Assembly: GCA_944388635.1 (NCBI GenBank)
Contig: CALXJN010000120.1
Coordinates: forward strand, 1-37,289
DNA length: 37,289 bases
Origin: an uncultured Clostridia bacterium
Lineage (GTDB): Bacteria; Bacillota; Clostridia; TANB77; CAG-508
Direction: 5' to 3'
Part shown: positions 1 to 7,309 of the stretch, piece by piece
How positions within the stretch are numbered: position 1 is the stretch's first letter
How the letters are laid out: each line of letters starts with the position of its first letter
The notes under the pieces: model-generated
What the model saw: the letters and a program-made list of their open reading frames with translations, nothing else
What the model was told of the DNA's origin: nothing
Databases searched by the model: none
Translations under genes and position numbers: made by a program

Positions 1-183
1 AAATCTTTCTGGAAATCTATCTATATTTCTTTTAACTGCCTGATTTACTTTTTTAGTTTCATAATTATACAACATTGCTACATCACTATCTAGCATTACT
101 TGTTTTCCTCTTATAGTATATATTAAACTTTTTATATTTTCATTAGATACTTCATTTTGAATTGATAATTTGTTTTCTTCCAT
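1..183 (-). CDS. ORF6N-domain DNA-binding protein (N-terminal part, runs off window)
   Basis: The minus strand reads from an ATG at 183 to the window edge, giving the first 61 residues. After a short polar leader, the stretch IYTIRGKQVMLDSDVAMLY, followed by a segment ending KRNIDRFPERF, matches the start of the ORF6N domain found in phage antirepressors and many clostridial chromosomal proteins. A ribosome binding site (AAGGATG) lies about 9 bases upstream, which supports this start. The domain is thought to bind DNA; the C-terminal part that would define the class is outside the window. It is separated from the tRNA-Thr gene by about 200 bases with no other gene. The family call is fairly sure, the role unknown. 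Confidence 0.8.
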   Translation of the reverse strand, partial: MEENKLSIQNEVSNENIKSLIYTIRGKQVMLDSDVAMLYNYETKKVNQAVKRNIDRFPERF

Positions 184-344
184 AAGTTCACATCCTTATA
201 TTAGATTATTAATAGTATAAAACACTTGTTTACAACTGTCAAGGAATTTGTTTAAATTTATGTATCTTTTTTATTTAAGAGTACTTTAATTTCTAATTAA
301 TTATTAAATATATTATTGTTGTAATAAAGAAAAAGCATAATAAA

Positions 345-378
345 AACAACCTACAAACCTTATAGTTCGTAAGTTGTT
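345..378 (-). terminator. Intrinsic terminator after tRNA-Thr
   Basis: On the minus strand, directly after the tRNA-Thr 3' end, an imperfect stem (AACAAC..TTAC..GAAC paired with GTTTGTAGGTTGTT) is followed by a T-rich run. It fits a rho-independent terminator for the tRNA transcript. Confidence 0.65.
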
Positions 379-384
379 ATAATC

Positions 385-460
385 TGGAGCCAATAAGCAG
401 AATCGAACTGCTGACCTACGGGTTACGAATCCGTTGCTCTACCAACTGAGCTATATTGGC
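385..460 (-). tRNA. tRNA-Thr (anticodon CGT)
   Basis: The minus strand folds into a complete cloverleaf with an encoded CCA end. The anticodon loop is TTCGTAA, so the anticodon is CGT and reads ACG. The acceptor stem GCCAATA/TATTGGC is perfect. The anticodon stem has one A-C mismatch next to the loop. It is transcribed alone and followed by a terminator-like hairpin. Confidence 0.93.
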
Positions 461-570
461 ATATAAAAATTAATGAATATATTTTAACATAAAAATTACA
501 ATAAATACATACTTTTTTGAAAAAAAGATATAATAAATAATATAAAATTTTCCAAAATGGGCTGTAGGTA

Positions 571-599
571 TTGATTTTATAAGAAAAATGGTATAAAAT
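571..599 (+). promoter_or_regulatory. Sigma-A type promoter for efp
   Basis: TTGATT (571-576) and TAAAAT (594-599) are spaced by 17 bases, about 55 bases before the efp start. This fits a housekeeping promoter. Confidence 0.5.
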
Positions 600-656
600 A
601 TATTAGAATTATTTATAATATTAATAAATCATAAAAAATAGAATGGAGGAAAACAA

Positions 657-1223
657 ATGGCAGAAGTATATATGGCAGGAGATTTAAGAAATGGAACAAC
701 ATTTGAATTAGATAATCAAGTATTTAGAGTAGTTGAATTCCAACATGTAAAACCAGGAAAGGGAGCAGCATTTGTAAGAACAAAAATAAAAAATGTAATA
801 ACAGGAGCAGTGTTAGAAAGAACATTTAACCCTTCTGAAAAATTACAAGGTGCTGAAATCGAAAAAAAGGAAATGCAATACTTATATGAAGATGGAGGCT
901 TATACTATTTCATGGATAATGAAACTTATGAGCAAATACCACTTAATAAAGAACAATTAGGAGATAGCCTAAAATACATAAAAGAAAATATGAATGTGAA
1001 AATGTTATCTTTTAAAGGCAAAGTATTCGCAGTAGAACCACCAATGTTTGTGGAATTAGAAGTTACATATACAGAGCCAGGTTTCAGTGGAAATACAACA
1101 ACTACATCAGGAAAACCTGCAAAATTAGAAAATGGTTTAGAAATAAGTGTACCATTATTCATAGAAATTGGAGACATTATTAAAATAGATACAAGAACTG
1201 GCGAGTATATGGAAAGAGTTTAA
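657..1223 (+). CDS. efp: Translation elongation factor P
   Basis: The 188-residue product is full length for EF-P, which binds between the P and E sites of the ribosome and relieves stalling at proline runs. It shows the three expected parts: a KOW-like N-terminal domain with the loop HVKPGKGAAF, where Lys35 is the tip residue that reaches the P-site tRNA, then two OB-type domains, ending with the usual EF-P signature (GDIIKIDTRTGEYMERV). The ribosome binding site ATGGAGG sits 8 bases before the ATG. No EF-P modification enzyme gene is in the window. The next gene starts 13 bases downstream, so they are probably cotranscribed, as in many Clostridia. Confidence 0.97.
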   Translation: MAEVYMAGDLRNGTTFELDNQVFRVVEFQHVKPGKGAAFVRTKIKNVITGAVLERTFNPSEKLQGAEIEKKEMQYLYEDGGLYYFMDNETYEQIPLNKEQLGDSLKYIKENMNVKMLSFKGKVFAVEPPMFVELEVTYTEPGFSGNTTTTSGKPAKLENGLEISVPLFIEIGDIIKIDTRTGEYMERV

Positions 1224-1236
1224 GGAGTTTTGAATA

Positions 1237-1722
1237 ATGCCAAATATTAAAAAAAGACTTAATGAGATTGTAGAAGATATTGAGAAAAATATAAAGAATA
1301 AAGATGATTTAGAATATATAAAATCTCAAATATACAATATTTCTTTATTATTTTTAGATGAACTCGACAAAGTTGTAGAAACCCATCTTGGAAGATTAAA
1401 TGTCTTATTAGAAAGAGAAAAGAGACTAACTAGAAGAGTTGAAAATATGGAAATAGTAGTAAAAAGCTTAGAAAGAGACATGCGTATGTCAGAGAATATT
1501 TCAGAAGATAATGATTTTGAAATTTTATGTCCATATTGCAATACAGAATTTGTTGAAGATTTTTCAAATGGTTTTAAGCATGAAGTGAGATGCCCAGAAT
1601 GTGATAACATTATAGAATTAGATTGGAATGAAAACGGCGGGTGTTCATGTGAGCATGAATTTGATGAAGAATGTCAAGAAGATGATGAAAAAGAGAATAA
1701 TGAAAATGAAGACGATATGTAA
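1237..1722 (+). CDS. Coiled-coil zinc-ribbon protein following efp (CD1247-like)
   Basis: This 161-residue protein has a helical, probably coiled-coil N-terminal half (about residues 1-90, charged heptad-like pattern) and a zinc ribbon in the second half: CPYC at about residue 92 and CPEC about 25 residues later. A further cysteine group (GGCSCEHE) and a strongly acidic tail follow. A protein of this design lies behind efp in many clostridial genomes (the CD1247 N-terminal domain group, from memory). No enzymatic motif is visible; a nucleic acid or protein binding role is only inference. The TAA stop lies inside the stem-loop that terminates the operon. Confidence 0.7.
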   Translation: MPNIKKRLNEIVEDIEKNIKNKDDLEYIKSQIYNISLLFLDELDKVVETHLGRLNVLLEREKRLTRRVENMEIVVKSLERDMRMSENISEDNDFEILCPYCNTEFVEDFSNGFKHEVRCPECDNIIELDWNENGGCSCEHEFDEECQEDDEKENNENEDDM

Positions 1723-1740
1723 TTTTTAACATATCGTTTT
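1712..1740 (+). terminator. Terminator of the efp operon
   Basis: ACGATATGT (1712-1720) pairs with ACATATCGT (1729-1737) and is followed by a T-run. The stem overlaps the last codons of the upstream gene. Confidence 0.8.
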
Positions 1741-1763
1741 TATTTTTGTGCAATTACATTAAA

Positions 1764-1794
1764 ACAAAAAAGACTTTCAAAAAACGAAAGCCTT
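1764..1794 (-). terminator. Terminator of the tRNA-His/tRNA-Gln transcript
   Basis: On the minus strand AAGGCTTTC (1794-1786) pairs with GAAAGTCTT (1778-1770), followed by a T-rich stretch. It lies just beyond the tRNA-Gln 3' end. Confidence 0.65.
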
Positions 1795-1801
1795 TTAATT
1801 T

Positions 1802-1876
1802 TGGCTGGGCTGGCTAGATTCGAACTAGCGCATGCCAGAGTCAAAGTCTGGTGCCTTACCGCTTGGCTACAGCCCA
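1802..1876 (-). tRNA. tRNA-Gln (anticodon TTG)
   Basis: Complete 75-base cloverleaf with encoded CCA. The anticodon loop CTTTGAC gives TTG, reading CAA/CAG. It is the downstream member of a two-tRNA cluster with tRNA-His on the minus strand. Confidence 0.93.
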
Positions 1877-1892
1877 ATATATTAAATTAAAC

Positions 1893-1970
1893 TGGGGTGG
1901 AAGATGGGACTCGAACCCACGGTCTCCAGTGCCACAAACTGGCGCGTTAACCAACTACGCTACATCCACC
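1893..1970 (-). tRNA. tRNA-His (anticodon GTG)
   Basis: Complete cloverleaf with encoded CCA and anticodon GTG. The extra G at the 5' end (position 1970 on the minus strand), facing C73, is the histidine identity element, so it is included in the gene. Confidence 0.93.
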
Positions 1971-2079
1971 ATACGTAATAAACGCTCCCTTAGTCAGTGC
2001 ATTTATTATTGTACTATTTTTATGAGCTTTTGTCAATATTTTTTAAATAATTTCATAAACATTTTTTTATCTCAAACTA

Positions 2080-2108
2080 TTGCAACTATTCTTAAAATAG
2101 TGTATAAT
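2080..2108 (+). promoter_or_regulatory. Strong promoter of ssrA
   Basis: TTGCAA (2080-2085), a 17-base spacer and a perfect TATAAT (2103-2108) lie 12 bases before the mature 5' end of tmRNA. Confidence 0.8.
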
Positions 2109-2120
2109 TATATATTACTT

Positions 2121-2480
2121 GGGGATGTATTTGGTTTCGACAGTAACATAGAAATATAAATAGCGAGTGGTGGAATCGTCTGGCCACCTAAAAAAGGCGA
2201 AAACTAAAATAAACGCTGATAATAGAGAATTAGCAGTAGCTGCCTAAGATTGGCGGCACATCTTACCAAAATCCCTACTGTTTTGGATAAGGTGCAAATC
2301 AAGTAGGTAACAAAGCTATTTTATGTTTCGAAAATAGTGGGTAATTTAGAAACTACTAAAAATTTGAAGTTTGTTTATTAACTTGAATTTTTGGGAATAT
2401 CCATTAATAAACTGCACTCGGAGAAGTTTATATGGAAATGTTATTGGACAGGAGTTCAACTCTCCTCATCTCCACCACCA
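2121..2480 (+). ncRNA. ssrA: tmRNA (transfer-messenger RNA)
   Basis: The gene begins GGGGATGTA and ends with a tRNA-Ala-like arm and encoded CCA, in one-piece form. The typical tmRNA block TTTCGACAG follows the 5' end. The tag reading frame runs from GCG at 2197 to TAA at 2245 and encodes AKTKINADNRELAVAA, which ends in the AA degron read by ClpXP-type proteases. It rescues ribosomes stalled on broken or undecodable messages. That role matters in a genome where in-frame CGG codons may stall or shift ribosomes. Confidence 0.97.
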
Positions 2481-2499
2481 AATATATTTTAAATTTCGC

Positions 2500-2528
2500 T
2501 TGCATATTTTAATTATATATGCTAATAT
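2500..2528 (+). promoter_or_regulatory. Promoter of tRNA-Trp
   Basis: TTGCAT (2500-2505), a 17-base spacer and TAATAT (2523-2528) sit 17 bases before the tRNA-Trp gene. Confidence 0.5.
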
Positions 2529-2545
2529 ATATTAGTATTTAACGT

Positions 2546-2621
2546 AGGGGTATAGTGTCAACGGTTAGCACGATGGTCTCCAAAACCACAAGTCTGGGTT
2601 CGAATCCTAGTACCCCTGCCA
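2546..2621 (+). tRNA. tRNA-Trp (anticodon CCA)
   Basis: Complete 76-base cloverleaf with encoded CCA. The anticodon loop CTCCAAA gives CCA, reading UGG. The acceptor stem AGGGGTA/TACCCCT is perfect. UGA is used as a real stop in the window (for example after rdgB), so there is no sign that UGA is read as Trp. Confidence 0.93.
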
Positions 2622-2645
2622 TTTTTTTGTTTTTTTGGGGGAATT

Positions 2646-3068
2646 ATGAATACATTAAAAAATATAGCAAAAAAAGTACTAAATAGAGAAGTAATATTTT
2701 ATACAATTTTTGGAATATTAAGTACACTTGTAAATTTTACAACATTTTATATCTTAACTAAAATAGGTGTGGAAGAAAATTTGGCAAATTTTATTGCGAT
2801 TATTATGGCAGTATTATTTGCTTATTTTACAAATAGAAAGATAGTATTTAATTCTAAAGCAGAAACATTTAAAGAAAAATTAAAAGAATTTTATAAATTT
2901 ATACTTGGTAGAGTATTTACAATGTTTGTGGAAATGTTTGGATTTTACTTATTATTTAATATAATGAACATTCATGAAATTATTAGTAAACTTGTAATAA
3001 CAATAATTGTTGTAATTTTAAACTTTTTCATAAGTAAGTTTTTCGCTTTTAAAAAGCAAAATAAATAG
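2646..3068 (+). CDS. GtrA-like membrane protein
   Basis: The 140-residue protein has four predicted membrane helices (about residues 14-34, 43-62, 83-103 and 113-133), the length and pattern of the GtrA family. The stretch FAYFTNRKIVF between helices 2 and 3 is the family's most typical part. GtrA proteins are thought to flip or help transfer lipid-linked sugars for cell-surface glycosylation. A GGGG-type ribosome binding site sits 5 bases before the ATG. It starts 24 bases after tRNA-Trp and no glycosyltransferase neighbours it, so the substrate cannot be inferred. Confidence 0.85.
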   Translation: MNTLKNIAKKVLNREVIFYTIFGILSTLVNFTTFYILTKIGVEENLANFIAIIMAVLFAYFTNRKIVFNSKAETFKEKLKEFYKFILGRVFTMFVEMFGFYLLFNIMNIHEIISKLVITIIVVILNFFISKFFAFKKQNK

Positions 3069-3090
3069 CATTTCTTCTTAAAAACTGCGA

Positions 3091-3229
3091 TGTTGTCAAT
3101 GGGGACGGTTAGGCTGACAACTGTGAATACAAATATAAAAATTTCCGGTCATTTTAGATGCGTCCTAAACGACCGGATTTTATTAATAATACAAGGTTGT
3201 CAAATAGAACCGTCCTCATTGACAACAGA
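3091..3229. repeat. REP/MITE-like palindromic element with nested hairpin
   Basis: The outer arms GTTGTCAATGGGGACGGTT (3092-3110) and AACCGTCCTCATTGACAAC (3208-3226) are inverted repeats with one mismatch. Inside is a second hairpin, CCGGTCATTTTAG (3145-3157) against CTAAACGACCGG (3165-3176). Related pieces occur at 3841-3878 and 19341-19407. The GGGGACGGTT core resembles, from general knowledge, REP-type palindromes linked to single-strand (RAYT/IS200-like) transposases in Firmicutes; no such transposase is in the window. Confidence 0.75.
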
Positions 3230-3246
3230 AAGGAAAGAGTGTAAAT

Positions 3247-3372
3247 ATGGAAGAAAACAAACTTTTATCTCCAAAGATAGATGTAGTTTTTCAAGACAAC
3301 AAAAATCATTCGACATCCCAAATGGCTTTAATTAAAATTGTTATAAAAGTTGCGATATACATTGACAAATGA
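3247..3372 (+). pseudogene. Relic of a Rpn-family (PD-(D/E)XK) nuclease/transposase-like gene
   Basis: The frame starts with a ribosome binding site (AAAGGAAAG) and ATG and encodes MEENKLLSPKIDVVFQ, which matches the conserved start of Rpn/PDDEXK transposase-like proteins (SPKIDxVFK). After residue 16 the similarity ends and the frame stops at residue 41, far short of the usual 250-300 residues. It directly follows the palindromic element, so the remainder was probably lost by deletion. The identification rests on a short match. Confidence 0.5.
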
Positions 3373-3390
3373 ATAAAAAGAATGTATAAT
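3362..3390 (+). promoter_or_regulatory. Perfect consensus promoter for the 51-residue gene
   Basis: TTGACA (3362-3367), a 17-base spacer and TATAAT (3385-3390) are an exact sigma-A consensus, 45 bases before the small gene and upstream of rpmE. Confidence 0.85.
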
Positions 3391-3434
3391 AAATAATACG
3401 GTAATTAAAGAATATTTTCTAGGAGGGGTAGGCT

Positions 3435-3590
3435 ATGTTTGCAAAATATTGGAAAAAGATAGGAATGCTAATAATAATAATTGCTTGTCTATTTAATATA
3501 GTGACAAAAATAGTATCAAAAATACCTTATCTAGAACAGTTAACTCAATCAGCACAATACGTTTCAGAACAAGAAAAAGAAGAAAATTAA
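3435..3590 (+). CDS. Small single-pass membrane protein, unknown function
   Basis: This 51-residue frame has a strong AGGAGGGG ribosome binding site and a perfect consensus promoter, so it is very likely expressed. Residues about 8-28 form one hydrophobic helix (GMLIIIIACLFNIV), flanked by lysines on the N-terminal side, with a polar, acidic C-terminal tail ending KEEN. I do not recognise a family. It may be cotranscribed with rpmE, which starts 40 bases downstream. A ribosome-linked or small regulatory role would be speculation. Confidence 0.65.
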   Translation: MFAKYWKKIGMLIIIIACLFNIVTKIVSKIPYLEQLTQSAQYVSEQEKEEN

Positions 3591-3630
3591 TTTCTATAGA
3601 TAAGATAATAAGAAAGAGGTGAAATGCATA

Positions 3631-3831
3631 ATGAAAGAAGGTTTACATCCAAATTTTACAGATGCAACAATAACATGTGCATGTGGAAATGTATTAACAA
3701 CAAAATCAACAAAGAAATCTATGAATGTTGATATTTGCTCAAAATGTCATCCATATTGGACAGGTAATTTAAAACAAAATACAACAGGTGGTAGAGCAGA
3801 TAAATTTAGAAAAAAATATGGTATTCAATAA
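3631..3831 (+). CDS. rpmE: 50S ribosomal protein L31
   Basis: The 66-residue product begins MKEGLHPNF and matches bacterial L31, which bridges the two ribosomal subunits. It is the zinc-binding form: Cys16 and Cys18 (CAC) pair with Cys36 and Cys39 (CSKC). Zinc-type L31 is often swapped for a zinc-free paralogue under zinc limitation; no paralogue is seen here. The ATG at 3631 is chosen over an upstream GTG at 3619 because the GAGGTG ribosome binding site lies 9 bases before it and the protein then starts at the conserved MK. Confidence 0.96.
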   Translation: MKEGLHPNFTDATITCACGNVLTTKSTKKSMNVDICSKCHPYWTGNLKQNTTGGRADKFRKKYGIQ

Positions 3832-3840
3832 TTGTAAATC

Positions 3841-3886
3841 AAAGTTGTCAATGGGGGACGGCTCTTATTGGCAACTTTTTTCTTTT
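3841..3886 (+). terminator. Terminator of rpmE built from a repeat half
   Basis: AAAGTTGTCAAT (3841-3852) pairs with ATTGGCAACTTT (3867-3878), followed by T-rich sequence. The arm and loop carry GTTGTCAATGGG..GACGG, the end of the palindromic element at 3091-3229, so a repeat seems to have been adopted as the terminator. Confidence 0.75.
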
Positions 3887-3958
3887 TTAAAAAAAGAATG
3901 ACAAACTGTAATAATTATGCTATAATCGTTATATAAATTAATAAAAGGAGGAATTTCA

Positions 3959-4648
3959 ATGGAAGAGAATGAAAACAAAGAAACAGCAGTAAATAAAGAA
4001 GAAATTAAAGAAGAAACTGTTAAAACTGCGAAAGAAGTAAAAGAAACAATAAAAAATGTAGACATTAAAAAAGATGCTAAAGCAACAACAGGATTTATTA
4101 CAGAAATGATTAAAAATCCACTAACAAGACTAAAAGAAATTGCAAATGACAAAGATAACAAAGACTTTAAATATGCAGTTGTACTTGCAGTAGTTTGGTT
4201 AATAGTAAATGCAATACTTGATTTATCAAGTTACTCATCACTAGATAGCTTTTTTGCATATAGATTTACAAACCATTTCTTATCATTAATAAAAACAATG
4301 ATAGGGCCTATAGTTGGAATAATTGTTATGGCAATCATAGTATTTGCAATGAATAAGAAAAACAAAAAATCTTTTATGACAATACTAACATCAATTACAG
4401 CAGCACAAATTCCAGTAATAGTAGCAGACATATTAGGTTTATTATTATTGATAAGCATGAGTATATCAAAGTTATTAACTCCATTTTCAATGTTCTGTAC
4501 AGTAATAAGCACAGTATTTACATATTTTGCTATTAAAGCATTATTTGGAGAGGAAGATAATACAAAATTCTTAAAAACATTTATAATTATTCAAGCGATT
4601 TATTATGTAGCATATTTAATAATATCTTACTTAGAAATATATATTTAA
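3959..4648 (+). CDS. YIP1-like multi-pass membrane protein
   Basis: The 229-residue protein has a long charged, lysine- and glutamate-rich cytoplasmic head (residues 1-60), then NPLTRLKEIA and five likely membrane helices (about 71-92, 111-135, 143-168, 175-195 and 205-226). This layout and the helix content resemble bacterial YIP1-domain proteins, whose function is unknown. The ribosome binding site AGGAGG lies 8 bases before the ATG. It stands alone between two terminators. The family assignment is moderate. Confidence 0.6.
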   Translation: MEENENKETAVNKEEIKEETVKTAKEVKETIKNVDIKKDAKATTGFITEMIKNPLTRLKEIANDKDNKDFKYAVVLAVVWLIVNAILDLSSYSSLDSFFAYRFTNHFLSLIKTMIGPIVGIIVMAIIVFAMNKKNKKSFMTILTSITAAQIPVIVADILGLLLLISMSISKLLTPFSMFCTVISTVFTYFAIKALFGEEDNTKFLKTFIIIQAIYYVAYLIISYLEIYI

Positions 4649-4656
4649 AAAAGAAA

Positions 4657-4707
4657 AATACAATAAAAATGTTCACTTATTTAAAAGTGAACATTTTTTA
4701 TTGTATT
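4657..4707. terminator. Bidirectional terminator between convergent genes
   Basis: A 22-base stem (arms 4657-4678 and 4685-4707) rich in A/T with a GTTCACTT core separates the convergent YIP1-like and SPFH genes and has T-runs on both strands. Confidence 0.85.
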
Positions 4708-4712
4708 TAAGC

Positions 4713-5630
4713 TTATTTTGAAGCTTTACCTTCTTTTGCTTCTTTAAGTACTTCTGATGCCGCACCAAGTCCAGATAAAGCTGCAGTTGCTTCAAAAGGT
4801 ATGAATACTTTATTTGCATTACCGTCAGCAATTTCCTTTAAAGCTTCTAAAGATTTTAGTTGAACTAATTTGTCATCAGGAGCAGATTTTTTGATAGCAG
4901 CATATACCATTTCAACTTCTTGGGCTTTAGCTTCGGCAACTTTTTTGATTGCTTCAGCTTCACCGGCTGCACGTCTGATTTTTGCTTCTCTATCAGCTTC
5001 TGCTGCAAGTATAGAGGCTTCTTTTTGACCTTCAGCAATAGTTATTGCAGATTGTCTTTCACCTTCAGCTTGAAGAATAGCAGCTCTCTTATTTCTCTCA
5101 GCGTTCATTTGCTTTTCCATTGCATCTCTAATATCAGCAGGTGGTGTGATATCTTTAATTTCAACTCTGTCTACCTTACAACCCCATTGGTCAGTTGCTT
5201 CGTCAAGAATAAGTCTTAATTGATCATTAATCATGTCTCTTGAACTGAATGTTTGGTCTAAGTCCATTTTACCAACTATATCACGAATTGTTGTAATTGC
5301 TAAATATTCAATACCCTTTCTTAAAGATTGAATTTCATAAACAGCTTTTGCTGGATCTGTAATTTTGTAGAAAACTACAGTATCTATTGTAATTGTAACA
5401 TTATCTTTTGTAATAACTCCTTGAGGTGGAATATCCATTGTTTGTTGTTTTAAACTAACAACAGAACGAACATGATCGAAGAAAGGAATAATAATTGTAA
5501 GACCTGCATCAGCAATTTTATGATATTTTCCTAATCTTTCAATAATGTAAACCTCAGCTTGTTTAACGATTTTAATGGATTTGAATGCAATTATTAAAAT
5601 AATTACAAGAAATACTATTAAAAACCACAT
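4713..5630 (-). CDS. SPFH/band-7 family protein (stomatin-like, QmcA type)
   Basis: The 305-residue protein starts with one membrane helix (residues 1-17) and continues with the SPFH domain, including ERLGKYHKIADAGL and QQTMDIPPQGVITKDNV. A long alanine- and glutamate-rich coiled coil follows (about 180-250, EAEAIKKVAEAKAQEVE). These proteins assemble into ring- or cage-like membrane scaffolds and often surround the protease FtsH or work with NfeD. The gene for an NfeD protein lies directly upstream on the same strand (41-base gap), the usual pairing. The ribosome binding site is AAAGGAGG. Confidence 0.93.
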   Translation of the reverse strand: MWFLIVFLVIILIIAFKSIKIVKQAEVYIIERLGKYHKIADAGLTIIIPFFDHVRSVVSLKQQTMDIPPQGVITKDNVTITIDTVVFYKITDPAKAVYEIQSLRKGIEYLAITTIRDIVGKMDLDQTFSSRDMINDQLRLILDEATDQWGCKVDRVEIKDITPPADIRDAMEKQMNAERNKRAAILQAEGERQSAITIAEGQKEASILAAEADREAKIRRAAGEAEAIKKVAEAKAQEVEMVYAAIKKSAPDDKLVQLKSLEALKEIADGNANKVFIPFEATAALSGLGAASEVLKEAKEGKASK

Positions 5631-5671
5631 AAAATTTCCTCCTTTTATATTATATAAATAAACATTAAAAA

Positions 5672-6100
5672 CTATAATTTTGTAACGATAGCTTTAACAC
5701 CATCGATATCTTCTATTTTTACTACATCGCCTTCTTTTAGAAGTTCTTCATCTTTTGAAGTTGCAGTCCATATTTCAGAACCTACTTGAATTTGACCTAG
5801 CTTTGAAACTTCATCAAATGATTTGGTAACAGTAGCTTCTTTACCTATTATTGAAAATGCATTAGTTAATAGTTCTGGTTCTTTTTTATTAACAAATTTA
5901 TCAATAAGAGGTCTTGTAAAAAATAGAAGCACAGCAGAAAGAATAACAAAAACAGCCATTTGAATAACTAAATTTGCTGTAAATAAACTAACTACGCAAG
6001 TAACAAGTGCTGCAATTCCAAGCCAGAAAATCATAAAACCTACGGTTGCGATTTCTGCTATAAAGAAAACTCCTGCTGCAATTAACCATATATACCACAT
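5672..6100 (-). CDS. NfeD family membrane protein
   Basis: The 142-residue protein has two or three membrane helices at the N terminus (MWYIWLIAAGVFF, then LVTCVVSLF and MAVFVILSAVLLF) and a C-terminal OB-fold domain (residues 80-142, GKEATVTKSFDEVSKLGQIQ). This is the short NfeD type without the serine protease domain, the partner of SPFH proteins. The start at 6100 is chosen because AAAGGAG lies 8-9 bases before it; a longer frame from 6130 lacks a ribosome binding site. It forms an operon with the SPFH gene. Confidence 0.9.
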   Translation of the reverse strand: MWYIWLIAAGVFFIAEIATVGFMIFWLGIAALVTCVVSLFTANLVIQMAVFVILSAVLLFFTRPLIDKFVNKKEPELLTNAFSIIGKEATVTKSFDEVSKLGQIQVGSEIWTATSKDEELLKEGDVVKIEDIDGVKAIVTKL

Positions 6101-6155
6101 ATTAAAAATTCTCCTTTCAATAGCATTCATATTAATTATACTATAAATTTTGGAA

Positions 6156-6199
6156 AAAATAAAGTATTATGTAGAAAAATCTACATAATACTTTATTTT
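6156..6199. terminator. Long A/T hairpin terminator
   Basis: A perfect 19-base stem (6156-6174 with 6181-6199, core GTATTATGTAG) and a 6-base loop, with T-runs on both strands. On the minus strand it ends the gene at 6206-7177. Confidence 0.85.
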
Positions 6200-6205
6200 T
6201 AATCT

Positions 6206-7177
6206 TTATTCTTCATCATCTTCATATAATTCTTCAATATATTCATCATTTGAAAAAGCAATTACAGTTCTAAATATTATTGGAAGGAACAAAAGACCAA
6301 GACCGAATAAAAAGCCATGTCCGAATCTTTTTGAAAGCTCAAACCTACCAATAATTGCAACGGCTATTAACATAAGCCAGCCAAGAACAGGTATAAATAT
6401 AAGAAGTAATAGCCAAGGAGAAAGACCACATAATTTTAAATGTAGTACATCTCTATAAATTGGAATAATTGCACCAAATCTTGACATTCCAGCTTTGCTA
6501 AATAAAATACTAGTTATAAATATTGAATAAATAGCAACAAAAATTAGAATAACTATTGCAATTCGTATGTATAAATTCGAAAATAATAGTTTAGAAACAA
6601 TACTTAATTTAGTTTCTAAAGAAGTTTCTGAAAGTACAGAAGAAATTATCTCACTTAAAGAAGCTCCATTTTTATACATATCAATAATTTTATCTAAATC
6701 CAAATCATTTTGAACAATATCAATAACTGCATCAGAGTCAAATGTCCTTAGAACTGTTTCAGAAGCAGATAAAGCCTCTTTACTTATACCAGCCTCAGTC
6801 AGAAGCTTTGAATTATCTTTTATCAAATCAGCAATTTCTTCATTTGATATAACTTCTGAGAGCTTATCATATATGTCAATTGCTTCATCAATATCTATTT
6901 CGTCAGTATTAATTGAATTGAAGTTTCCAGAAGCTATTTCAGACTTATCGATATTATTAACTATTGCAGTAGAATTAAGACTATTTATATCTATATCTTC
7001 GAGAACTTCTTTTAAATCGTCAATTTTACTTTTATCAACACTGTTTAAATTAATATCATTTACATCAAAATCTTTTAATTTAGAAGAAACTTTAGATGAG
7101 ACAGCAAAAGAAGAAATAGAATATATAAATATTAAAAAAACAGTTAATAGTAAAGTAATTTTTAAATATTTTTTCAA
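6206..7177 (-). CDS. Membrane protein with extracytoplasmic helical region and DUF5684-like C terminus
   Basis: The roughly 323-residue protein starts with a signal-anchor helix (residues 4-25), then about 170 acidic, Asn/Asp/Ser-rich residues with repeated short motifs of the type DIxxLNSxxVxxID, probably outside the membrane. The C-terminal third has at least three helices and the motif AGMSRFGAIIPIYRDVLHLK, which resembles DUF5684-type membrane domains. The function is unknown. I prefer a TTG start at 7177 because AAGGGGTG lies 6 bases upstream; a GTG at 7186 would overlap that ribosome binding site. It is followed by a strong terminator. Confidence 0.6.
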   Translation of the reverse strand: MKKYLKITLLLTVFLIFIYSISSFAVSSKVSSKLKDFDVNDINLNSVDKSKIDDLKEVLEDIDINSLNSTAIVNNIDKSEIASGNFNSINTDEIDIDEAIDIYDKLSEVISNEEIADLIKDNSKLLTEAGISKEALSASETVLRTFDSDAVIDIVQNDLDLDKIIDMYKNGASLSEIISSVLSETSLETKLSIVSKLLFSNLYIRIAIVILIFVAIYSIFITSILFSKAGMSRFGAIIPIYRDVLHLKLCGLSPWLLLLIFIPVLGWLMLIAVAIIGRFELSKRFGHGFLFGLGLLFLPIIFRTVIAFSNDEYIEELYEDDEE

Positions 7178-7247
7178 AGAAATCACCCCTTAATTAAAAT
7201 TATATTAATATTCTAATATATAAATACTCCAAAGTCAATTTTAAATA

Positions 7248-7276
7248 TTGAAAAAAGAGATTTAGTATGCTAAAAT
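7248..7276 (+). promoter_or_regulatory. Promoter of rdgB
   Basis: TTGAAA (7248-7253), a 17-base spacer and TAAAAT (7271-7276) lie 34 bases before the rdgB start. Confidence 0.65.
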
Positions 7277-7309
7277 TTATTAAAAAGTATGAAATCGGAG
7301 GCAAAGTAA

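Noticed and set aside
184..344. Possible gene between the ORF6N start and the tRNA-Thr terminator
   Set aside because: It is A/T-rich with no frame or ribosome binding site; it probably holds only the ORF6N promoter.
1635..1640. CGG trinucleotides within AAC GGC GGG of the zinc-ribbon gene as shift sites
   Set aside because: They are out of frame (C is a third codon base). The frame stays open and the same holds for dozens of GAC GGA, ATC GGA and ACC GGA cases elsewhere.
1851..2159. Open frame of 102 codons over 1851-2159
   Set aside because: It covers antisense tRNA-Gln and tRNA-His, the ssrA promoter and the tmRNA 5' end, so it is not a protein gene.
3090..3335. Open frame of 81 codons at 3090-3335
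   Set aside because: It runs through the palindromic repeat and has no ribosome binding site; the relic frame at 3247 uses a different phase.
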